Positions 17,694 to 26,577 are shown, counted from the first letter of the stretch. The stretch is DNA of 42,667 nucleotides from Aliarcobacter sp. (GCA_028681275.1 JAQUIV010000003.1:1-42667), one strand, 5' to 3'. Made by a program: numbers and translations. Notes: generated by a model not told the origin, from the letters alone.

Positions 17694-18128
17694 ATGCAAT
17701 TTACTATAACTCAAGCACAATTAGGACAAAGACCTCCTGTTGTAAAACCAGACCCAAAAGTTTTAAGCTTTTTAGGTGAAGAGGGAATGAGAAAATTAAT
17801 CTCAAACCATTATGATTTATTAAGACAAAGTAATATAAAAGGATTATTCCCTCCAACTGATGAGGGTTTTGAATTAGCAAAAAAACACTCTGCTGATTTT
17901 TTTATTCAAATTTGTGGTGGACCTGATTATTTTAATCAAAGTAGAGGCGCTCCTATGATGGCTGGACGACACTCTGCTTTTAAAATAACTCCTGAAGCTA
18001 GAATGATTTGGCTTGAATCTTATATCAAAGTGTTAGAACCACTTGATATGCCAGATGATTTAAAGCAATCTTTTTGGAACTATTTAGATATTTTTTCAAT
18101 CTGGATGGTAAATACTCCACAAGATTAA
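17694..18128 (+). CDS. Truncated haemoglobin, group II-like
   Basis: The 144-residue protein is a 2-over-2 globin. The segment GGPDYFNQSRGAPMMAGRH followed by SAFKI (about 84-107) matches the group II (trHbO) pattern GGP-x-Y...GHP-x-L-x-x-RH-x-x-F-x-I, with the proximal His in RH. The Trp in MIWLESY corresponds to the G8 Trp of that group. It differs from Campylobacter Ctb, which is group III. It should bind O2 or NO through haem in the cytoplasm and help in microaerobic growth or NO defence; this role is inferred. The extra 25 N-terminal residues (QRPPVVKPDPKVLSFLGEEG) are a short extension. AAAGG precedes the ATG. It stands alone and has its own terminator. Confidence 0.88.
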   Translation: MQFTITQAQLGQRPPVVKPDPKVLSFLGEEGMRKLISNHYDLLRQSNIKGLFPPTDEGFELAKKHSADFFIQICGGPDYFNQSRGAPMMAGRHSAFKITPEARMIWLESYIKVLEPLDMPDDLKQSFWNYLDIFSIWMVNTPQD

Positions 18129-18158
18129 TAAAGATGGGTTTAATTCCCATTTTTATTA
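18126..18158 (+). terminator. Terminator of the globin gene
   Basis: A 13-bp stem (18126-18138 with 18146-18158, one G-T pair) contains three G-C pairs and a TTTTT stretch in its 3' arm, and begins at the globin stop codon. Confidence 0.75.
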
Positions 18159-18284
18159 AATAATAATTATTCTCTTGCTATTTTTCAAGCTTTCTTATAA
18201 ATTAATAATATTTAATCCCTATTTATGTATCTAAATTAACTTTTTTTCGCTAATATTTTGGAATCAACTTTTAGGATTCAAGAT

Positions 18285-20840
18285 ATGAAAAAAACTTTCA
18301 AAAATTACATCTTTTCAAGACAGATAATATTAGTTTCATTAATTTTTTTAATCTGTTTTATTTTTAGTACATATTTACATACAACTCTTACAAAACAAGA
18401 AGCTTTAAATCAATCAAGAGCAATATCAAATCAAGTTTTTTCTTCTATGTACCAAGTTATGAAAAAAGGTTGGAGTAAAGAAGATGTTGTACTTTTCACT
18501 AAATCTTTAGAACATAATTTTGAAAGCACTAATTATGAAATAAATATTTATAGAGGAGATAAAGTTAGACAACTTTTTGGAGATATTGAAGAGAAAGCAA
18601 AAGATGCAACTTTAGTTGATATTTTAAATGGAAAAATAGAAAAACTTGATAATTTTCAAAATAATGTTGTAAGAAATATATTACCTTTAAAAGCAAACAA
18701 TGATTGTAAAACTTGTCACATAAATGCAGAGGTTGGCGATGTTTTAGGAGTATTAGAAGTAAAACAAAATCTTAATTCTATTTTCTTAGAATCTAAATAT
18801 CAATATATTGCATTTTTCTTAATCATTATTCCTATATTTTATGTTCTTGCGTTTTTATCAACAAGATTTACAACAAAACAGATATTAGAAAGTTTATCTC
18901 TTTTTAACGACAAAGTACAAAATATAAATTCAGTACAAGATTTCAAAGCCTTTGATTCAAGAAACATAGATTTATATTTTAAAGAGTTTAATGAAATCGT
19001 TCAAAATGTCGATTTAATGGCTGAAAAATTAAAAATTGTTGCTGTTGATAAAGAGTTATTAGAGTTTGAAATTAAACTTTTAGATAAATTTATTATTACT
19101 TCTGATGTTGTAAAAGATTGGAGAGAGTATATTTGTGATTTATTAATTGAAATAAATAAAATCATGGAAACATATACTTTAATGACAATTTTTAGAGTTG
19201 GAGAAGATCAATTTGAAGTTGATATTTTTTGGTTAGGAATACCAAAAGAGCACCAAAAAGAGGTTTTTGATGCTTATATAAATAAAACAATAAAAGAATC
19301 AGAATATTTCAAAGAGATGACTGATTTTACAATAAAACATGTGGTTGCAGATAAAAATAATCATTTAAACAACTTAGTAGAAGAAGAGATAGAGTATCGA
19401 ACTAAATCTCTATTTTTAGATACTCCAAAAATTGGAGGAATTGTAGGAATTGGTTTACAATCAGTTTTCTCAAACGACCCTGTTAGATATATTGTAATTG
19501 ACTCTATTTTAACAACTATGGCAAATCTTGTGGGTTCAGTAAAAGCCATTCATAAATATACACAAGATTTAGAATATTATGCAGCAAGGGATCCTTTAAC
19601 TGATTTATTTAATCAAAGAATTTTTAATGACATGATGGCTTATGAAATAAAAAGAGCTGCAAAACATGATTATTCTTTTGCTTTAATGATTATAGATTGT
19701 GATAATTTTAAACCTATTAATGATAATTTTGGTCATGCTTTTGGGGACAAATTCTTACAAACTGTTGCAAATATTCTTGAAGAAGAAAAAAGAGATGAAG
19801 ATATAGTTGCAAGATATGGAGGAGATGAATTTACTATTATTCTTCCTGAATGTGATGAAAATGGAGCATTAACTGTTGCGAATAGAATTTCAAAAAGAAT
19901 TGAAAATGAAAAATTAATTGCACCTGATGGAACAAAAGTTGGTATCACTATTTCTGTTGGAATTTGTGTTTATCCAACTCATACTTTATCTCAAAAAGAT
20001 ATGTTTGTTATTGCTGATTCTATGATGTATCAAGCAAAAGAAGAAGGTAAAAATGGCATTAAAATTCCAAATGAAAGAGATATTTCTAATATTTTAAAAA
20101 CAAATCAAGAGAAATCTTCCCTTTTAATTAAAGCAATTGAAAATGATGAAATTCATCCATATTTCCAACCAATAAAACCAGCCAATTCAAAAAATGACTT
20201 AGTAATTCATGAATTATTAATGAGAATAAATCAAGATGGAAGAGTTGTTTCTGCTTTTGAATTTATTGAAATTGCAGAAGCAAGAGGACTTATAAATACT
20301 ATGGATTTAATGGTTATTGAAAAAGCCTTTAAAGAGATTCAACGAACAAATTATGAGGGAATTTTATTTATTAATTTATCTCCAAAATCATTAATAGTTG
20401 GAGATTTTATTAATAAAATAAATGGTTTTGTTAATAAATACAACATTCAAAGAGAAAAAATAGTATTTGAAATCACGGAGAGAGAAACTGTTAAAAACTT
20501 CTCTTTATTGGAAAAATTTGTACATAATCTAAAATCTGATGGTTATAAATTTGCAATAGATGACTTTGGTTCAGGATTTTCATCATTTCACTATATTAAA
20601 AAATTCCCTATTGATTATGTAAAAATTGATGGAGATTTTATTATAAATATCAACAAAGATGAAAAAGATAGAGCCTTTGTAAATAGTATTGTAACTTTAG
20701 CAAAAGAGTTAAAAATACATACTATTGCAGAATTTGTTGAAAATCAAGAGATAGTTGAAATTTTAGATGAGTTAGAAATCGACTATTATCAAGGTTATCA
20801 TATTGGAAAACCAAGTGACAAGTTTATCTCTTTAAAATAG
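18285..20840 (+). CDS. Membrane GGDEF-EAL protein with periplasmic CxxCH motif
   Basis: The 851 residues run: membrane helix (about 12-34); periplasmic region with CKTCH at 141-145, a covalent-haem-type motif as in Tll0287/DUF3365-like sensors; second helix (173-193); a linker and GAF-like region (about 260-420); GGDEF domain with intact GGDEF at 512-516 and the inhibitory I-site RDED at 503-506; and an EAL domain. The EAL triplet is E643-L-L, but NLSP, EITE, DDFGSG, VKIDG and QGYHIGKP motifs are present, so phosphodiesterase activity is plausible. It would make or break c-di-GMP in response to a periplasmic redox or gas signal; the signal is inference. The ATG at 18285 (AGGA eight bases upstream) is preferred over a TTG at 18258. 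The neighbouring globin is a separate transcript. Confidence 0.93.
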   Translation: MKKTFKNYIFSRQIILVSLIFLICFIFSTYLHTTLTKQEALNQSRAISNQVFSSMYQVMKKGWSKEDVVLFTKSLEHNFESTNYEINIYRGDKVRQLFGDIEEKAKDATLVDILNGKIEKLDNFQNNVVRNILPLKANNDCKTCHINAEVGDVLGVLEVKQNLNSIFLESKYQYIAFFLIIIPIFYVLAFLSTRFTTKQILESLSLFNDKVQNINSVQDFKAFDSRNIDLYFKEFNEIVQNVDLMAEKLKIVAVDKELLEFEIKLLDKFIITSDVVKDWREYICDLLIEINKIMETYTLMTIFRVGEDQFEVDIFWLGIPKEHQKEVFDAYINKTIKESEYFKEMTDFTIKHVVADKNNHLNNLVEEEIEYRTKSLFLDTPKIGGIVGIGLQSVFSNDPVRYIVIDSILTTMANLVGSVKAIHKYTQDLEYYAARDPLTDLFNQRIFNDMMAYEIKRAAKHDYSFALMIIDCDNFKPINDNFGHAFGDKFLQTVANILEEEKRDEDIVARYGGDEFTIILPECDENGALTVANRISKRIENEKLIAPDGTKVGITISVGICVYPTHTLSQKDMFVIADSMMYQAKEEGKNGIKIPNERDISNILKTNQEKSSLLIKAIENDEIHPYFQPIKPANSKNDLVIHELLMRINQDGRVVSAFEFIEIAEARGLINTMDLMVIEKAFKEIQRTNYEGILFINLSPKSLIVGDFINKINGFVNKYNIQREKIVFEITERETVKNFSLLEKFVHNLKSDGYKFAIDDFGSGFSSFHYIKKFPIDYVKIDGDFIININKDEKDRAFVNSIVTLAKELKIHTIAEFVENQEIVEILDELEIDYYQGYHIGKPSDKFISLK

Positions 20841-20850
20841 AGATAAACTT
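20820..20850. terminator. Bidirectional terminator between GGDEF-EAL and sagB-like genes
   Basis: A perfect 12-bp stem (20820-20831 with 20839-20850) with a 7-base AT loop covers the ends of two convergent genes. Confidence 0.7.
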
Positions 20851-22151
20851 TAGTTTCCTATGGCTAAAGCGTATAAAACCATTGTATTTTCTTCTATAAA
20901 CTCACAAACTTCATCATCATAATAAGCCCCTATTCCACTACAACCAATATCTAAATAGTTTGAAGCTAAATATAATCTATGTCCAATAATTCCAGCTTTT
21001 TGATAAAGTTCTTGATAATTTTTACTTTTAGATGTTAAAAAAAATGTAACCGCACTACTTTTTCCTAAATCTTGCTCTAAACATAAATATCCAGCTTTTG
21101 ATGAAAAATCACCTGTTTTTAAAAGTTTTTCATTTTTATAAAGACCTAAAACTAAACCCTCAACCCTATTTACAACATAAAAAATATCAACATCTTCATC
21201 ACAATCACTTTTTATAGATTGAGTTACAACACCCATTATTGATTCAAATTGAAGTTTAGAAATAGTTTGTTGAGTAAATTCTCGTATTGATCTTCTTTTG
21301 AAAATAGTATCTTGGAATCTTTGTTTTTGAAAGTTAAAAATAGCACTTTTTTCTTGAGCTTTTTTATCTACGATTTTTAAACTCTCTTTATAAGCATTTT
21401 CAACTAACTCATTTTTTTGGAAAAAACTAATATTTTCTTCTATATAACTTGCCCCATCTAAAGTTGGAAGAGTTAAAGAAAAATTCTCTTTTTGTGACTC
21501 TTTTTTATCTCCAACGATTACAATTGAAGTAAAAAATTCTTTTTCATCAAAAGAAAAAAATTCATTTAACTTTTCTTTTGAAAAATCATATAAAACCTCA
21601 AACTTTTTATCAAACAGATATGAAGAAGCTTCCATAGTTCCTATTAAATGCCCAGCATCTAACAAACAATATCTAAACGCCCTATTTTTATATTTCCATG
21701 AAGACCTAAAATATATTGATGAAATAAAAAATATAAAACCATCTACACTATATGCTAGATTTAAAAGATTTTCTATTCCCTGATTAAATTCAAGTTTTTG
21801 AAGTAACACAGCACTAGAAGAGCCAACTTCTAAATGATAAATTCCATCTTCAAAACCATCTACATTTCGTACTTGAAAATAGACTTCATTTGGATATAAA
21901 GCTCCTGCACTTGGATTTACTCTTAAATAATATTCACCAGATGGATAACTTTTTTTAGCGCTAATTCCAGAAATTAAATACAAAAAATTATAGTTTTGAT
22001 TTGAAGAGTTTAAATGAACTCTTTTATACTCTTTTGAATAAAATTTAAATTTATTTGGAGGATTATTCCAATCTACTCTGTTGGGATTTGTTCGTATTGA
22101 GTTATATGAGTGTTTTGTGTTTTGGTGGTAGTTGTTTAGAGGTATTAACAT
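20850..22151 (-). CDS. SagB-type dehydrogenase (tandem nitroreductase domains)
   Basis: This 433-residue protein has two nitroreductase-fold domains. The first (about 35-225) holds the SagB-type segments NPSAGALYPNEVYF and FRYCLLDAGH. The second (about 270-430) has RRSIREFTQQ and GIIGHRLYLASNYLDIGCSGIG, the FMN-binding pattern. SagB-type enzymes are FMN-dependent oxidases that turn azolines into azoles in peptide natural products, but many lone homologues have no known substrate. No YcaO cyclase or precursor peptide is present in the window, so peptide modification is not supported. The ATG at 22151 starts the conserved NYHQNTKHS segment; the TTG at 22160 is rejected. The start codon lies inside a 16-bp palindrome shared with the end of the upstream barrel gene. 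Confidence 0.85.
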   Translation of the reverse strand: MLIPLNNYHQNTKHSYNSIRTNPNRVDWNNPPNKFKFYSKEYKRVHLNSSNQNYNFLYLISGISAKKSYPSGEYYLRVNPSAGALYPNEVYFQVRNVDGFEDGIYHLEVGSSSAVLLQKLEFNQGIENLLNLAYSVDGFIFFISSIYFRSSWKYKNRAFRYCLLDAGHLIGTMEASSYLFDKKFEVLYDFSKEKLNEFFSFDEKEFFTSIVIVGDKKESQKENFSLTLPTLDGASYIEENISFFQKNELVENAYKESLKIVDKKAQEKSAIFNFQKQRFQDTIFKRRSIREFTQQTISKLQFESIMGVVTQSIKSDCDEDVDIFYVVNRVEGLVLGLYKNEKLLKTGDFSSKAGYLCLEQDLGKSSAVTFFLTSKSKNYQELYQKAGIIGHRLYLASNYLDIGCSGIGAYYDDEVCEFIEENTMVLYALAIGN

Positions 22152-22181
22152 AAAGTCCAACTATTAATAGTTGAACTTTAT
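22150..22181 (-). promoter_or_regulatory. Palindrome covering the stop of the barrel gene and start of the sagB-like gene
   Basis: A 32-base near-perfect palindrome (centre between 22165 and 22166, one mismatch that is G-U in the reverse-strand RNA) takes in the barrel gene stop codon and the first bases of the sagB-like ATG. There is no T run after it, so start-codon masking or RNA processing is more likely than termination. Confidence 0.6.
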
Positions 22182-22643
22182 TGCAAGATTTGATGTATCA
22201 TAATCATAATCTCTTGGAGAGTCATTCATTGTTACAGTTTTATAACTTCCCTCAAGTGATACATTTGAAGTAAGTCTATACTCTAAAGAACCACCATAAC
22301 CAAGACCAGTAGCAGAGTTATTATCAACAGTTTGAGCAACACCTGTACCAATAGCAAAAGCAGTTAAATTTTCAATAACTTCATAACCAGCTCTTAAATC
22401 CATATCAGCACTAATTGCTTCAACACCATTTCTTACATTACCATAAGCTAAACTATTTCCAAAACCTAAAATAATTCCACCATCTAAGTTAGTATTTGCT
22501 GTATATCCAATACCATATTGTGTATAAGTGTCATTATCTATTTTTGCAGCAGTTGCTCCAACTGATATTTTTGTATCAAACTCAGTTGCATTTAATAATG
22601 TAACACTAGCTAATAGAGATACTGTCAATAATTTTTTTATCAT
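22164..22643 (-). CDS. Small outer-membrane beta-barrel protein
   Basis: The 159 residues begin with a signal peptide (MIKKLLTVSLLASVTLLNA, about 1-19), followed by alternating amphipathic strands rich in Gly, Asn, Tyr and Thr, and the chain ends NLAIKFNY with a C-terminal aromatic residue as barrel proteins do. About eight strands fit this length, as in opacity/OmpX-like proteins. It should sit in the outer membrane; ligand or partner is unknown. It lies 12 bases after the small membrane-protein gene and just before the sagB-like gene, so the three look like one operon. A ribosome binding site (AAGGAAAAAA) precedes the ATG. Confidence 0.8.
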   Translation of the reverse strand: MIKKLLTVSLLASVTLLNATEFDTKISVGATAAKIDNDTYTQYGIGYTANTNLDGGIILGFGNSLAYGNVRNGVEAISADMDLRAGYEVIENLTAFAIGTGVAQTVDNNSATGLGYGGSLEYRLTSNVSLEGSYKTVTMNDSPRDYDYDTSNLAIKFNY

Positions 22644-22655
22644 TTTTTTCCTTTT

Positions 22656-22856
22656 TTATTTTTTTGGAGTAGAAATACCTGGTTGTTCTTGAGTTCCTAC
22701 ATAATCAGTTGAAGTAGAACCGCTTTTTAAATAAGCAAATATTCCACCAACAATTAAACAAAAAATCACTACAAATCTTACTGTATTTCTTTTTTGTTTA
22801 GATTCATTTCCATTATAATCATCAATTTTTTCTAAACTAGGTTCACCTTTATTCAT
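22656..22856 (-). CDS. Small single-span membrane protein, 66 aa
   Basis: I do not recognise this protein. It has a basic/acidic cytoplasmic segment (about 1-26, ending KQKRNTVR), one membrane helix (VVIFCLIVGGIFAYL, about 28-43) and a short Ser/Thr/Pro-rich tail ending STPKK outside. The ATG at 22856 has GGGAG five bases upstream and is preferred over a GTG two codons earlier. It is the first gene of an apparent operon with the outer-membrane barrel (12-base gap) and the sagB-like gene. Its position suggests an envelope role, but nothing in the sequence gives a function. Confidence 0.65.
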   Translation of the reverse strand: MNKGEPSLEKIDDYNGNESKQKRNTVRFVVIFCLIVGGIFAYLKSGSTSTDYVGTQEQPGISTPKK

Positions 22857-22941
22857 AAGCACTCCCTTAATTTTAATTCAAAATCTCATTCGTTCGTAAT
22901 AGTACCCTTTATAAGTTGAATATTTGTTAAAAAGCCCATTT

Positions 22942-23409
22942 TTAGTCTATAACTTTATATATTTTGGCACTCAATAATTTTTCTAAATCTTTTGGTTTAA
23001 CCTCTATATCAAGACCACGTTTGCCACCACTTATAAATATAGTTTCAAACTTATTTACACTCTCATCAAGTACAGTTTTTAATCTCTTTTTTTGCCCCAA
23101 AGGTGAAATTCCACCAAGTAAATATCCAGTTACTTTTTGAGCTTCATCTTTATTTGCCATTACTGCTTTTTTTACGCCAAAAGCAGATGCTACATCTTTT
23201 AAAGAGAGCTGATTTGCAACAGGTAAAACACAAACTGCCAACTCTTTTGGAGTTAATTCCACAAGTAAAGTTTTATATACTTGATTAGCATCTAAACCCA
23301 GCTTTTCAACTGCTTCATCACCAAAATTTATACAAGCTGGGTCATGGTCGTATTTATGTATTTTAAAATCACATTTATTTTTTTTAAGTAAATCAATTGC
23401 AGGTGTCAT
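22942..23409 (-). CDS. ybaK: Cys-tRNA(Pro) deacylase YbaK
   Basis: YbaK hydrolyses Cys-tRNA(Pro) made in error by prolyl-tRNA synthetase, a trans-acting proofreading step in the cytosol. The 155 residues match the family length. The characteristic segments are visible: the N-terminal [12 protein letters not shown] and YKTLLVEL, a [29 protein letters not shown] core with the GGISPxG motif near residue 100, and [14 protein letters not shown] near the C terminus. The start lies inside the end of the AlkC-like gene (17-base overlap), so it is translationally coupled to that gene. The start codon is ATG with a GAGG some 12 bases away. Confidence 0.93.
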   Translation of the reverse strand: MTPAIDLLKKNKCDFKIHKYDHDPACINFGDEAVEKLGLDANQVYKTLLVELTPKELAVCVLPVANQLSLKDVASAFGVKKAVMANKDEAQKVTGYLLGGISPLGQKKRLKTVLDESVNKFETIFISGGKRGLDIEVKPKDLEKLLSAKIYKVID

Positions 23410-24478
23410 TTAAATAAAATTCCTCTTTTAAAACTTCAACACCATTTATTAAAATAGCTATAAAATGCTTTCCTAAATAGTGTTTTCGTGTTGTCATATT
23501 TTTAAAACTCTGTTTTTTTTCAAATCTTTTTTTATTTGATTTTATCTCATTTTGACTTATCATAAAAACTTTTTTATTGTGAATATTATTTGATTTTAGA
23601 TAATAAATCACATATTCAATTCTGATATTTCCAATAATTTCATCGGAATTTATCTCAAAAGAGAAGTTAAAATCATCATTTAAAAGTATAGTTTTATCGT
23701 AACAAAAATCTGTGAGATTTATATGATGTGATTTATCAAAATTAAAAAATGACAAAATCTCAATATTGCCTTTTTTCAAAAGTGTCCTAGAACCATGTTT
23801 ACAAATCCAATCTAACTCTTTTGTTTTTCCTATATTTTGTTTTACAAAGTCTATCACTATTTGTGGATTATCTTTTGAAATATCATTTAGATTATTTGCC
23901 ACAGATTTTTGAACATATAAACATTTATCATTTTTTAAAAGTTCAATTATTTCAAGAGCTTTTGCTGGATTTTGTTTAAATTTTGGCAAAGCAATAGCCC
24001 AAGGAAGCCTTGGACGACACCCCTCACTTGCTAATCTACGCAAGTGTTCATTTGGCGATTTTGCCCAAAGTTTCATTTGATTCATCGTTTCATTTTCATA
24101 CTTTAAAATAAACTGCCGAATAGCAAACTCACTACTTGAATTTATAGTAAAAACTTCCAAAGCATTCATAGAATTAGGAAAATCATTTAGCCCAAAGACC
24201 TCAACAAAATCTTGAAAAACCATAGCTTCAAGCCCTGTGAACTTTTCTTTTACCTCTTTTAAAATCTCTAATTGTTTTTTGTATGTAAAAGGTAAAAATT
24301 TATGCAAAATAAGAGCAATATGCCTCATTCTTTGTTTTAGTTCTAAATCTTGCCAATAAGTATCAAAAATAGAGTTTATAAAATTTTCTTTTTCAAAATC
24401 TGCATAACTCAAAAAAAGTTTATTTGCAAGTTTTTCAATAAACTCTTTTGAATATAAATTTTTTAGTTGTTCTGCCAT
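23393..24478 (-). CDS. DNA alkylation repair protein, AlkC-like
   Basis: AlkC/AlkD glycosylases remove alkylated bases such as 3-methyladenine and 3-methylcytosine from DNA with a HEAT-like repeat scaffold. The first 250 residues here are such repeats and contain the signature [15 protein letters not shown] (about 146-160) with following repeats ([32 protein letters not shown]). Residues from about 255 to 361 are beta-rich and fit the immunoglobulin-like domain found in part of the AlkC family. This suggests AlkC rather than AlkD. The gene is 7 bases after the RhuM-like gene and overlaps ybaK by 17 bases, so all three form an operon. AGGA lies five bases before the ATG. Confidence 0.85.
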   Translation of the reverse strand: MAEQLKNLYSKEFIEKLANKLFLSYADFEKENFINSIFDTYWQDLELKQRMRHIALILHKFLPFTYKKQLEILKEVKEKFTGLEAMVFQDFVEVFGLNDFPNSMNALEVFTINSSSEFAIRQFILKYENETMNQMKLWAKSPNEHLRRLASEGCRPRLPWAIALPKFKQNPAKALEIIELLKNDKCLYVQKSVANNLNDISKDNPQIVIDFVKQNIGKTKELDWICKHGSRTLLKKGNIEILSFFNFDKSHHINLTDFCYDKTILLNDDFNFSFEINSDEIIGNIRIEYVIYYLKSNNIHNKKVFMISQNEIKSNKKRFEKKQSFKNMTTRKHYLGKHFIAILINGVEVLKEEFYLNDTCN

Positions 24479-24485
24479 GTTTGTC

Positions 24486-25352
24486 CTAATTTAATTTTTT
24501 TATTAATTCATCAATATCTAAGTTCATCTTAGAAAATGCAAACCATTTTTTACCCAAATCTTTAAGACTTGCACCTATAAGATAAATATCTTTTTTATCA
24601 AGAATTATAAACCTATCATGGGAATTTTTAAAAATTTTTAGTGTGATATTATCATATTGTTTTGAATACTTTTCAAAATCTAGTTTTAGTTGTTTTGAAA
24701 TAGTGTTTGTATAAATCGTGATTTTTGTATCTGGAATTTTAGAAAATAGAGTCAAAACTGTATCATCAATATAATTATCAATTAGGATTATTTCATTTTT
24801 AGCTTGTTTTATTAAATCTAAAATAAAAGTATACGAATCATAAACTTCCCCATCATAAAATATTCCTTGATTAGTTTCAAGTTTATTGTTTTTTACAAGA
24901 GATTCAACTTCATTCATCTGAGATTTTAAAACATTTACATCTTTTTCTAAATTTACAAATCTTTCATTTGTAATTTTTTCTGAATTTATTACATATCCAT
25001 TTTGAATATAGTTTTTTAAGATTGATGTTGCCCATTGACGGAATTTAATTGCTTTAACTGAATTAGTTCTATAACCAACAGCAAGAATAATATCTAAATT
25101 GTAATGTTCAACATTTCTAAAAACATCTCTATTCCCCTCTTTTTGAACTATTTCCAAAATGGAAACAGTTGAAAATTGATTTAATTCATTGTCTTTATAA
25201 ATATTTTTAATATGTTTTGAAATAGCAGGAATATTTACTCCAAAAACTTCTGATATTTGCTTCTGAGTAAGCCAAATTGTCTCTTCATTTACTGAAACTT
25301 TTAGTTCTAATTCACCATCATCATAAACTACAATATTTGATATATCACTCAT
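24486..25352 (-). CDS. RhuM-family protein with a C-terminal PLD-like domain
   Basis: The N-terminal part (about 8-125) is the RhuM/virulence-protein domain: IWLTQKQISEVFGVNIPAISKHI (a helix-turn-helix-like segment, 26-48), GNRDVFRNVEHYNLDIILAVGYRTNS and FRQWATSIL. A coiled-coil linker (about 125-157) leads to a domain (about 165-288) with HDRFIILD (H245, R247, D252) and GAS at 260-262, a variant of the phospholipase D HxK-x4-D-GS/T site in which Arg replaces Lys. RhuM was named in a Salmonella pathogenicity island; its function is unknown, and such proteins occur in defence-rich regions. This is a predicted DNA-binding protein with a possible nuclease or degenerate PLD part. It is first in an operon with the alkC-like and ybaK genes. 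Confidence 0.8.
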   Translation of the reverse strand: MSDISNIVVYDDGELELKVSVNEETIWLTQKQISEVFGVNIPAISKHIKNIYKDNELNQFSTVSILEIVQKEGNRDVFRNVEHYNLDIILAVGYRTNSVKAIKFRQWATSILKNYIQNGYVINSEKITNERFVNLEKDVNVLKSQMNEVESLVKNNKLETNQGIFYDGEVYDSYTFILDLIKQAKNEIILIDNYIDDTVLTLFSKIPDTKITIYTNTISKQLKLDFEKYSKQYDNITLKIFKNSHDRFIILDKKDIYLIGASLKDLGKKWFAFSKMNLDIDELIKKLN

Positions 25353-25470
25353 AAAATTTACCTTTTATTTACTCATTTTAGAACTTTATCAAAAAAATAG
25401 ATTTGAATTAGAAAATATTACAATTTGAAATAAAACTATAAAATTAACTTTACTATTTCCATATTTATCC

Positions 25471-25476
25471 TATAAT
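25471..25476 (+). promoter_or_regulatory. Candidate -10 of the agmatinase-family gene
   Basis: A perfect TATAAT lies 38 bases upstream of the start codon in an AT-rich stretch between divergent genes. The -35 is weak. Confidence 0.4.
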
Positions 25477-25513
25477 TAAAAATAAAATAAACAAAATAAT
25501 ATTAGGAAAATAT

Positions 25514-26575
25514 ATGACTTATAGAACTTTAGAAGAAGAGATAAAAGTATTGGAACTTGGACTTCCTCCTCAAGAGGGAGATGGTTTTATTGGTGGAAGA
25601 TTAGACCCAAAAGAAGCTAGTTTAGTTTTAGTTCCCGTTCCATGGGAAGCGACTGTTTCATTTGGACAAGGAACTGCAAAAGCTCCTGATGCTATGAGAA
25701 TCACAAGCCACCAACTTGATGTTGAAACTTTTCACTATATCAAACCTTACACTGCTGGTATTGCGATGCTTGAAACAGATAAAAGTCTATTAAAACTAAG
25801 TAACAAAGCTAGAAAAAAGGCTTTAAAAGTTATAGATGCCCTTGAAAATGGAAAAACAAATAAAAAAGCTTTAAAATTTGTAAATGAAGCTTCAGCTACT
25901 TTGAACTCTTCAGTTTATGAAAAATCTCTTGAACAAATCAAAAACGGGAAATTTGTAGCTGTTGTTGGTGGTGACCACTCGTCTCCACTTGGACTTATCA
26001 AAGCTTTAAGCGACACACAAAGTGAATCATTTGGGATTTTACATGTGGATGCTCACCATGATTTAAGAGAAGCTTATGAGGGGTTTACATACTCTCATGC
26101 ATCAATCTTTTATAACACTATGAAAGAGTGTTCAAAAGTAAGTAATTTAGTTCAAGTTGGAATTAGAGATTACAGTAGTGAAGAAGCGAACCGAATGAAA
26201 GAATATGGTGAAAAAGGTGCTTGTTTATATGATACTTTAATGCAAGCAGAACTGGCATCAGGAAAATCACTTGAAGAAGTTTTTGCACCATACATAAACC
26301 AACTTCCGCAAAATGTTTATTTATCAATTGATATTGATGGATTAGAGCCATTAAACTGCCCAAATACAGGAACTCCTGTTCCAAGTGGTTTAAGATATGG
26401 TGAATTAGAACATCTTATATTTATGATTGTAAAAAGTAGAAAAAATATCATAGGTTTTGATTTATGTGAAGTTGGTGATAGTGCTGATGGTTGGGATGCA
26501 AATGTTGGTTCTAGAGTTTTATATCAACTTTGTGGTGCATTATTAGCAAGTCAAGGAAAAATTTTTTATAAATAA
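25514..26575 (+). CDS. Agmatinase/arginase family ureohydrolase
   Basis: This is a binuclear manganese hydrolase that releases urea from a guanidino substrate. Metal ligands are all visible: H155 in GGDHS, D179/H181/D183 in DAHHDLR, and D273/D275 in SIDIDGLEP. The segment LEPLNCPNTGTPVPSGL fits agmatinase-like members better than classical arginases. Agmatine to putrescine is the likely reaction, but guanidino-acid hydrolysis cannot be ruled out. The chain (353 residues) is longer than E. coli SpeB (about 306) through a Lys-rich insertion at about 93-135. AGGA lies seven bases before the ATG. It is monocistronic, with a candidate TATAAT promoter and a terminator immediately after it. Confidence 0.9.
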   Translation: MTYRTLEEEIKVLELGLPPQEGDGFIGGRLDPKEASLVLVPVPWEATVSFGQGTAKAPDAMRITSHQLDVETFHYIKPYTAGIAMLETDKSLLKLSNKARKKALKVIDALENGKTNKKALKFVNEASATLNSSVYEKSLEQIKNGKFVAVVGGDHSSPLGLIKALSDTQSESFGILHVDAHHDLREAYEGFTYSHASIFYNTMKECSKVSNLVQVGIRDYSSEEANRMKEYGEKGACLYDTLMQAELASGKSLEEVFAPYINQLPQNVYLSIDIDGLEPLNCPNTGTPVPSGLRYGELEHLIFMIVKSRKNIIGFDLCEVGDSADGWDANVGSRVLYQLCGALLASQGKIFYK

Positions 26576-26577
26576 AA

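Noticed and set aside
18159-18184. Fur box upstream of the GGDEF-EAL gene (AATAATAATTATT)
   Set aside because: In such AT-rich sequence this resemblance is too weak and it lies over 100 bases from the start.
18258-18284. TTG start for the GGDEF-EAL protein
   Set aside because: The ATG at 18285 has a good AGGA site and leads directly into the membrane helix.
20850-22151. Azole-peptide biosynthesis cluster around the SagB-type enzyme
   Set aside because: No YcaO cyclase, precursor peptide or exporter is present nearby.
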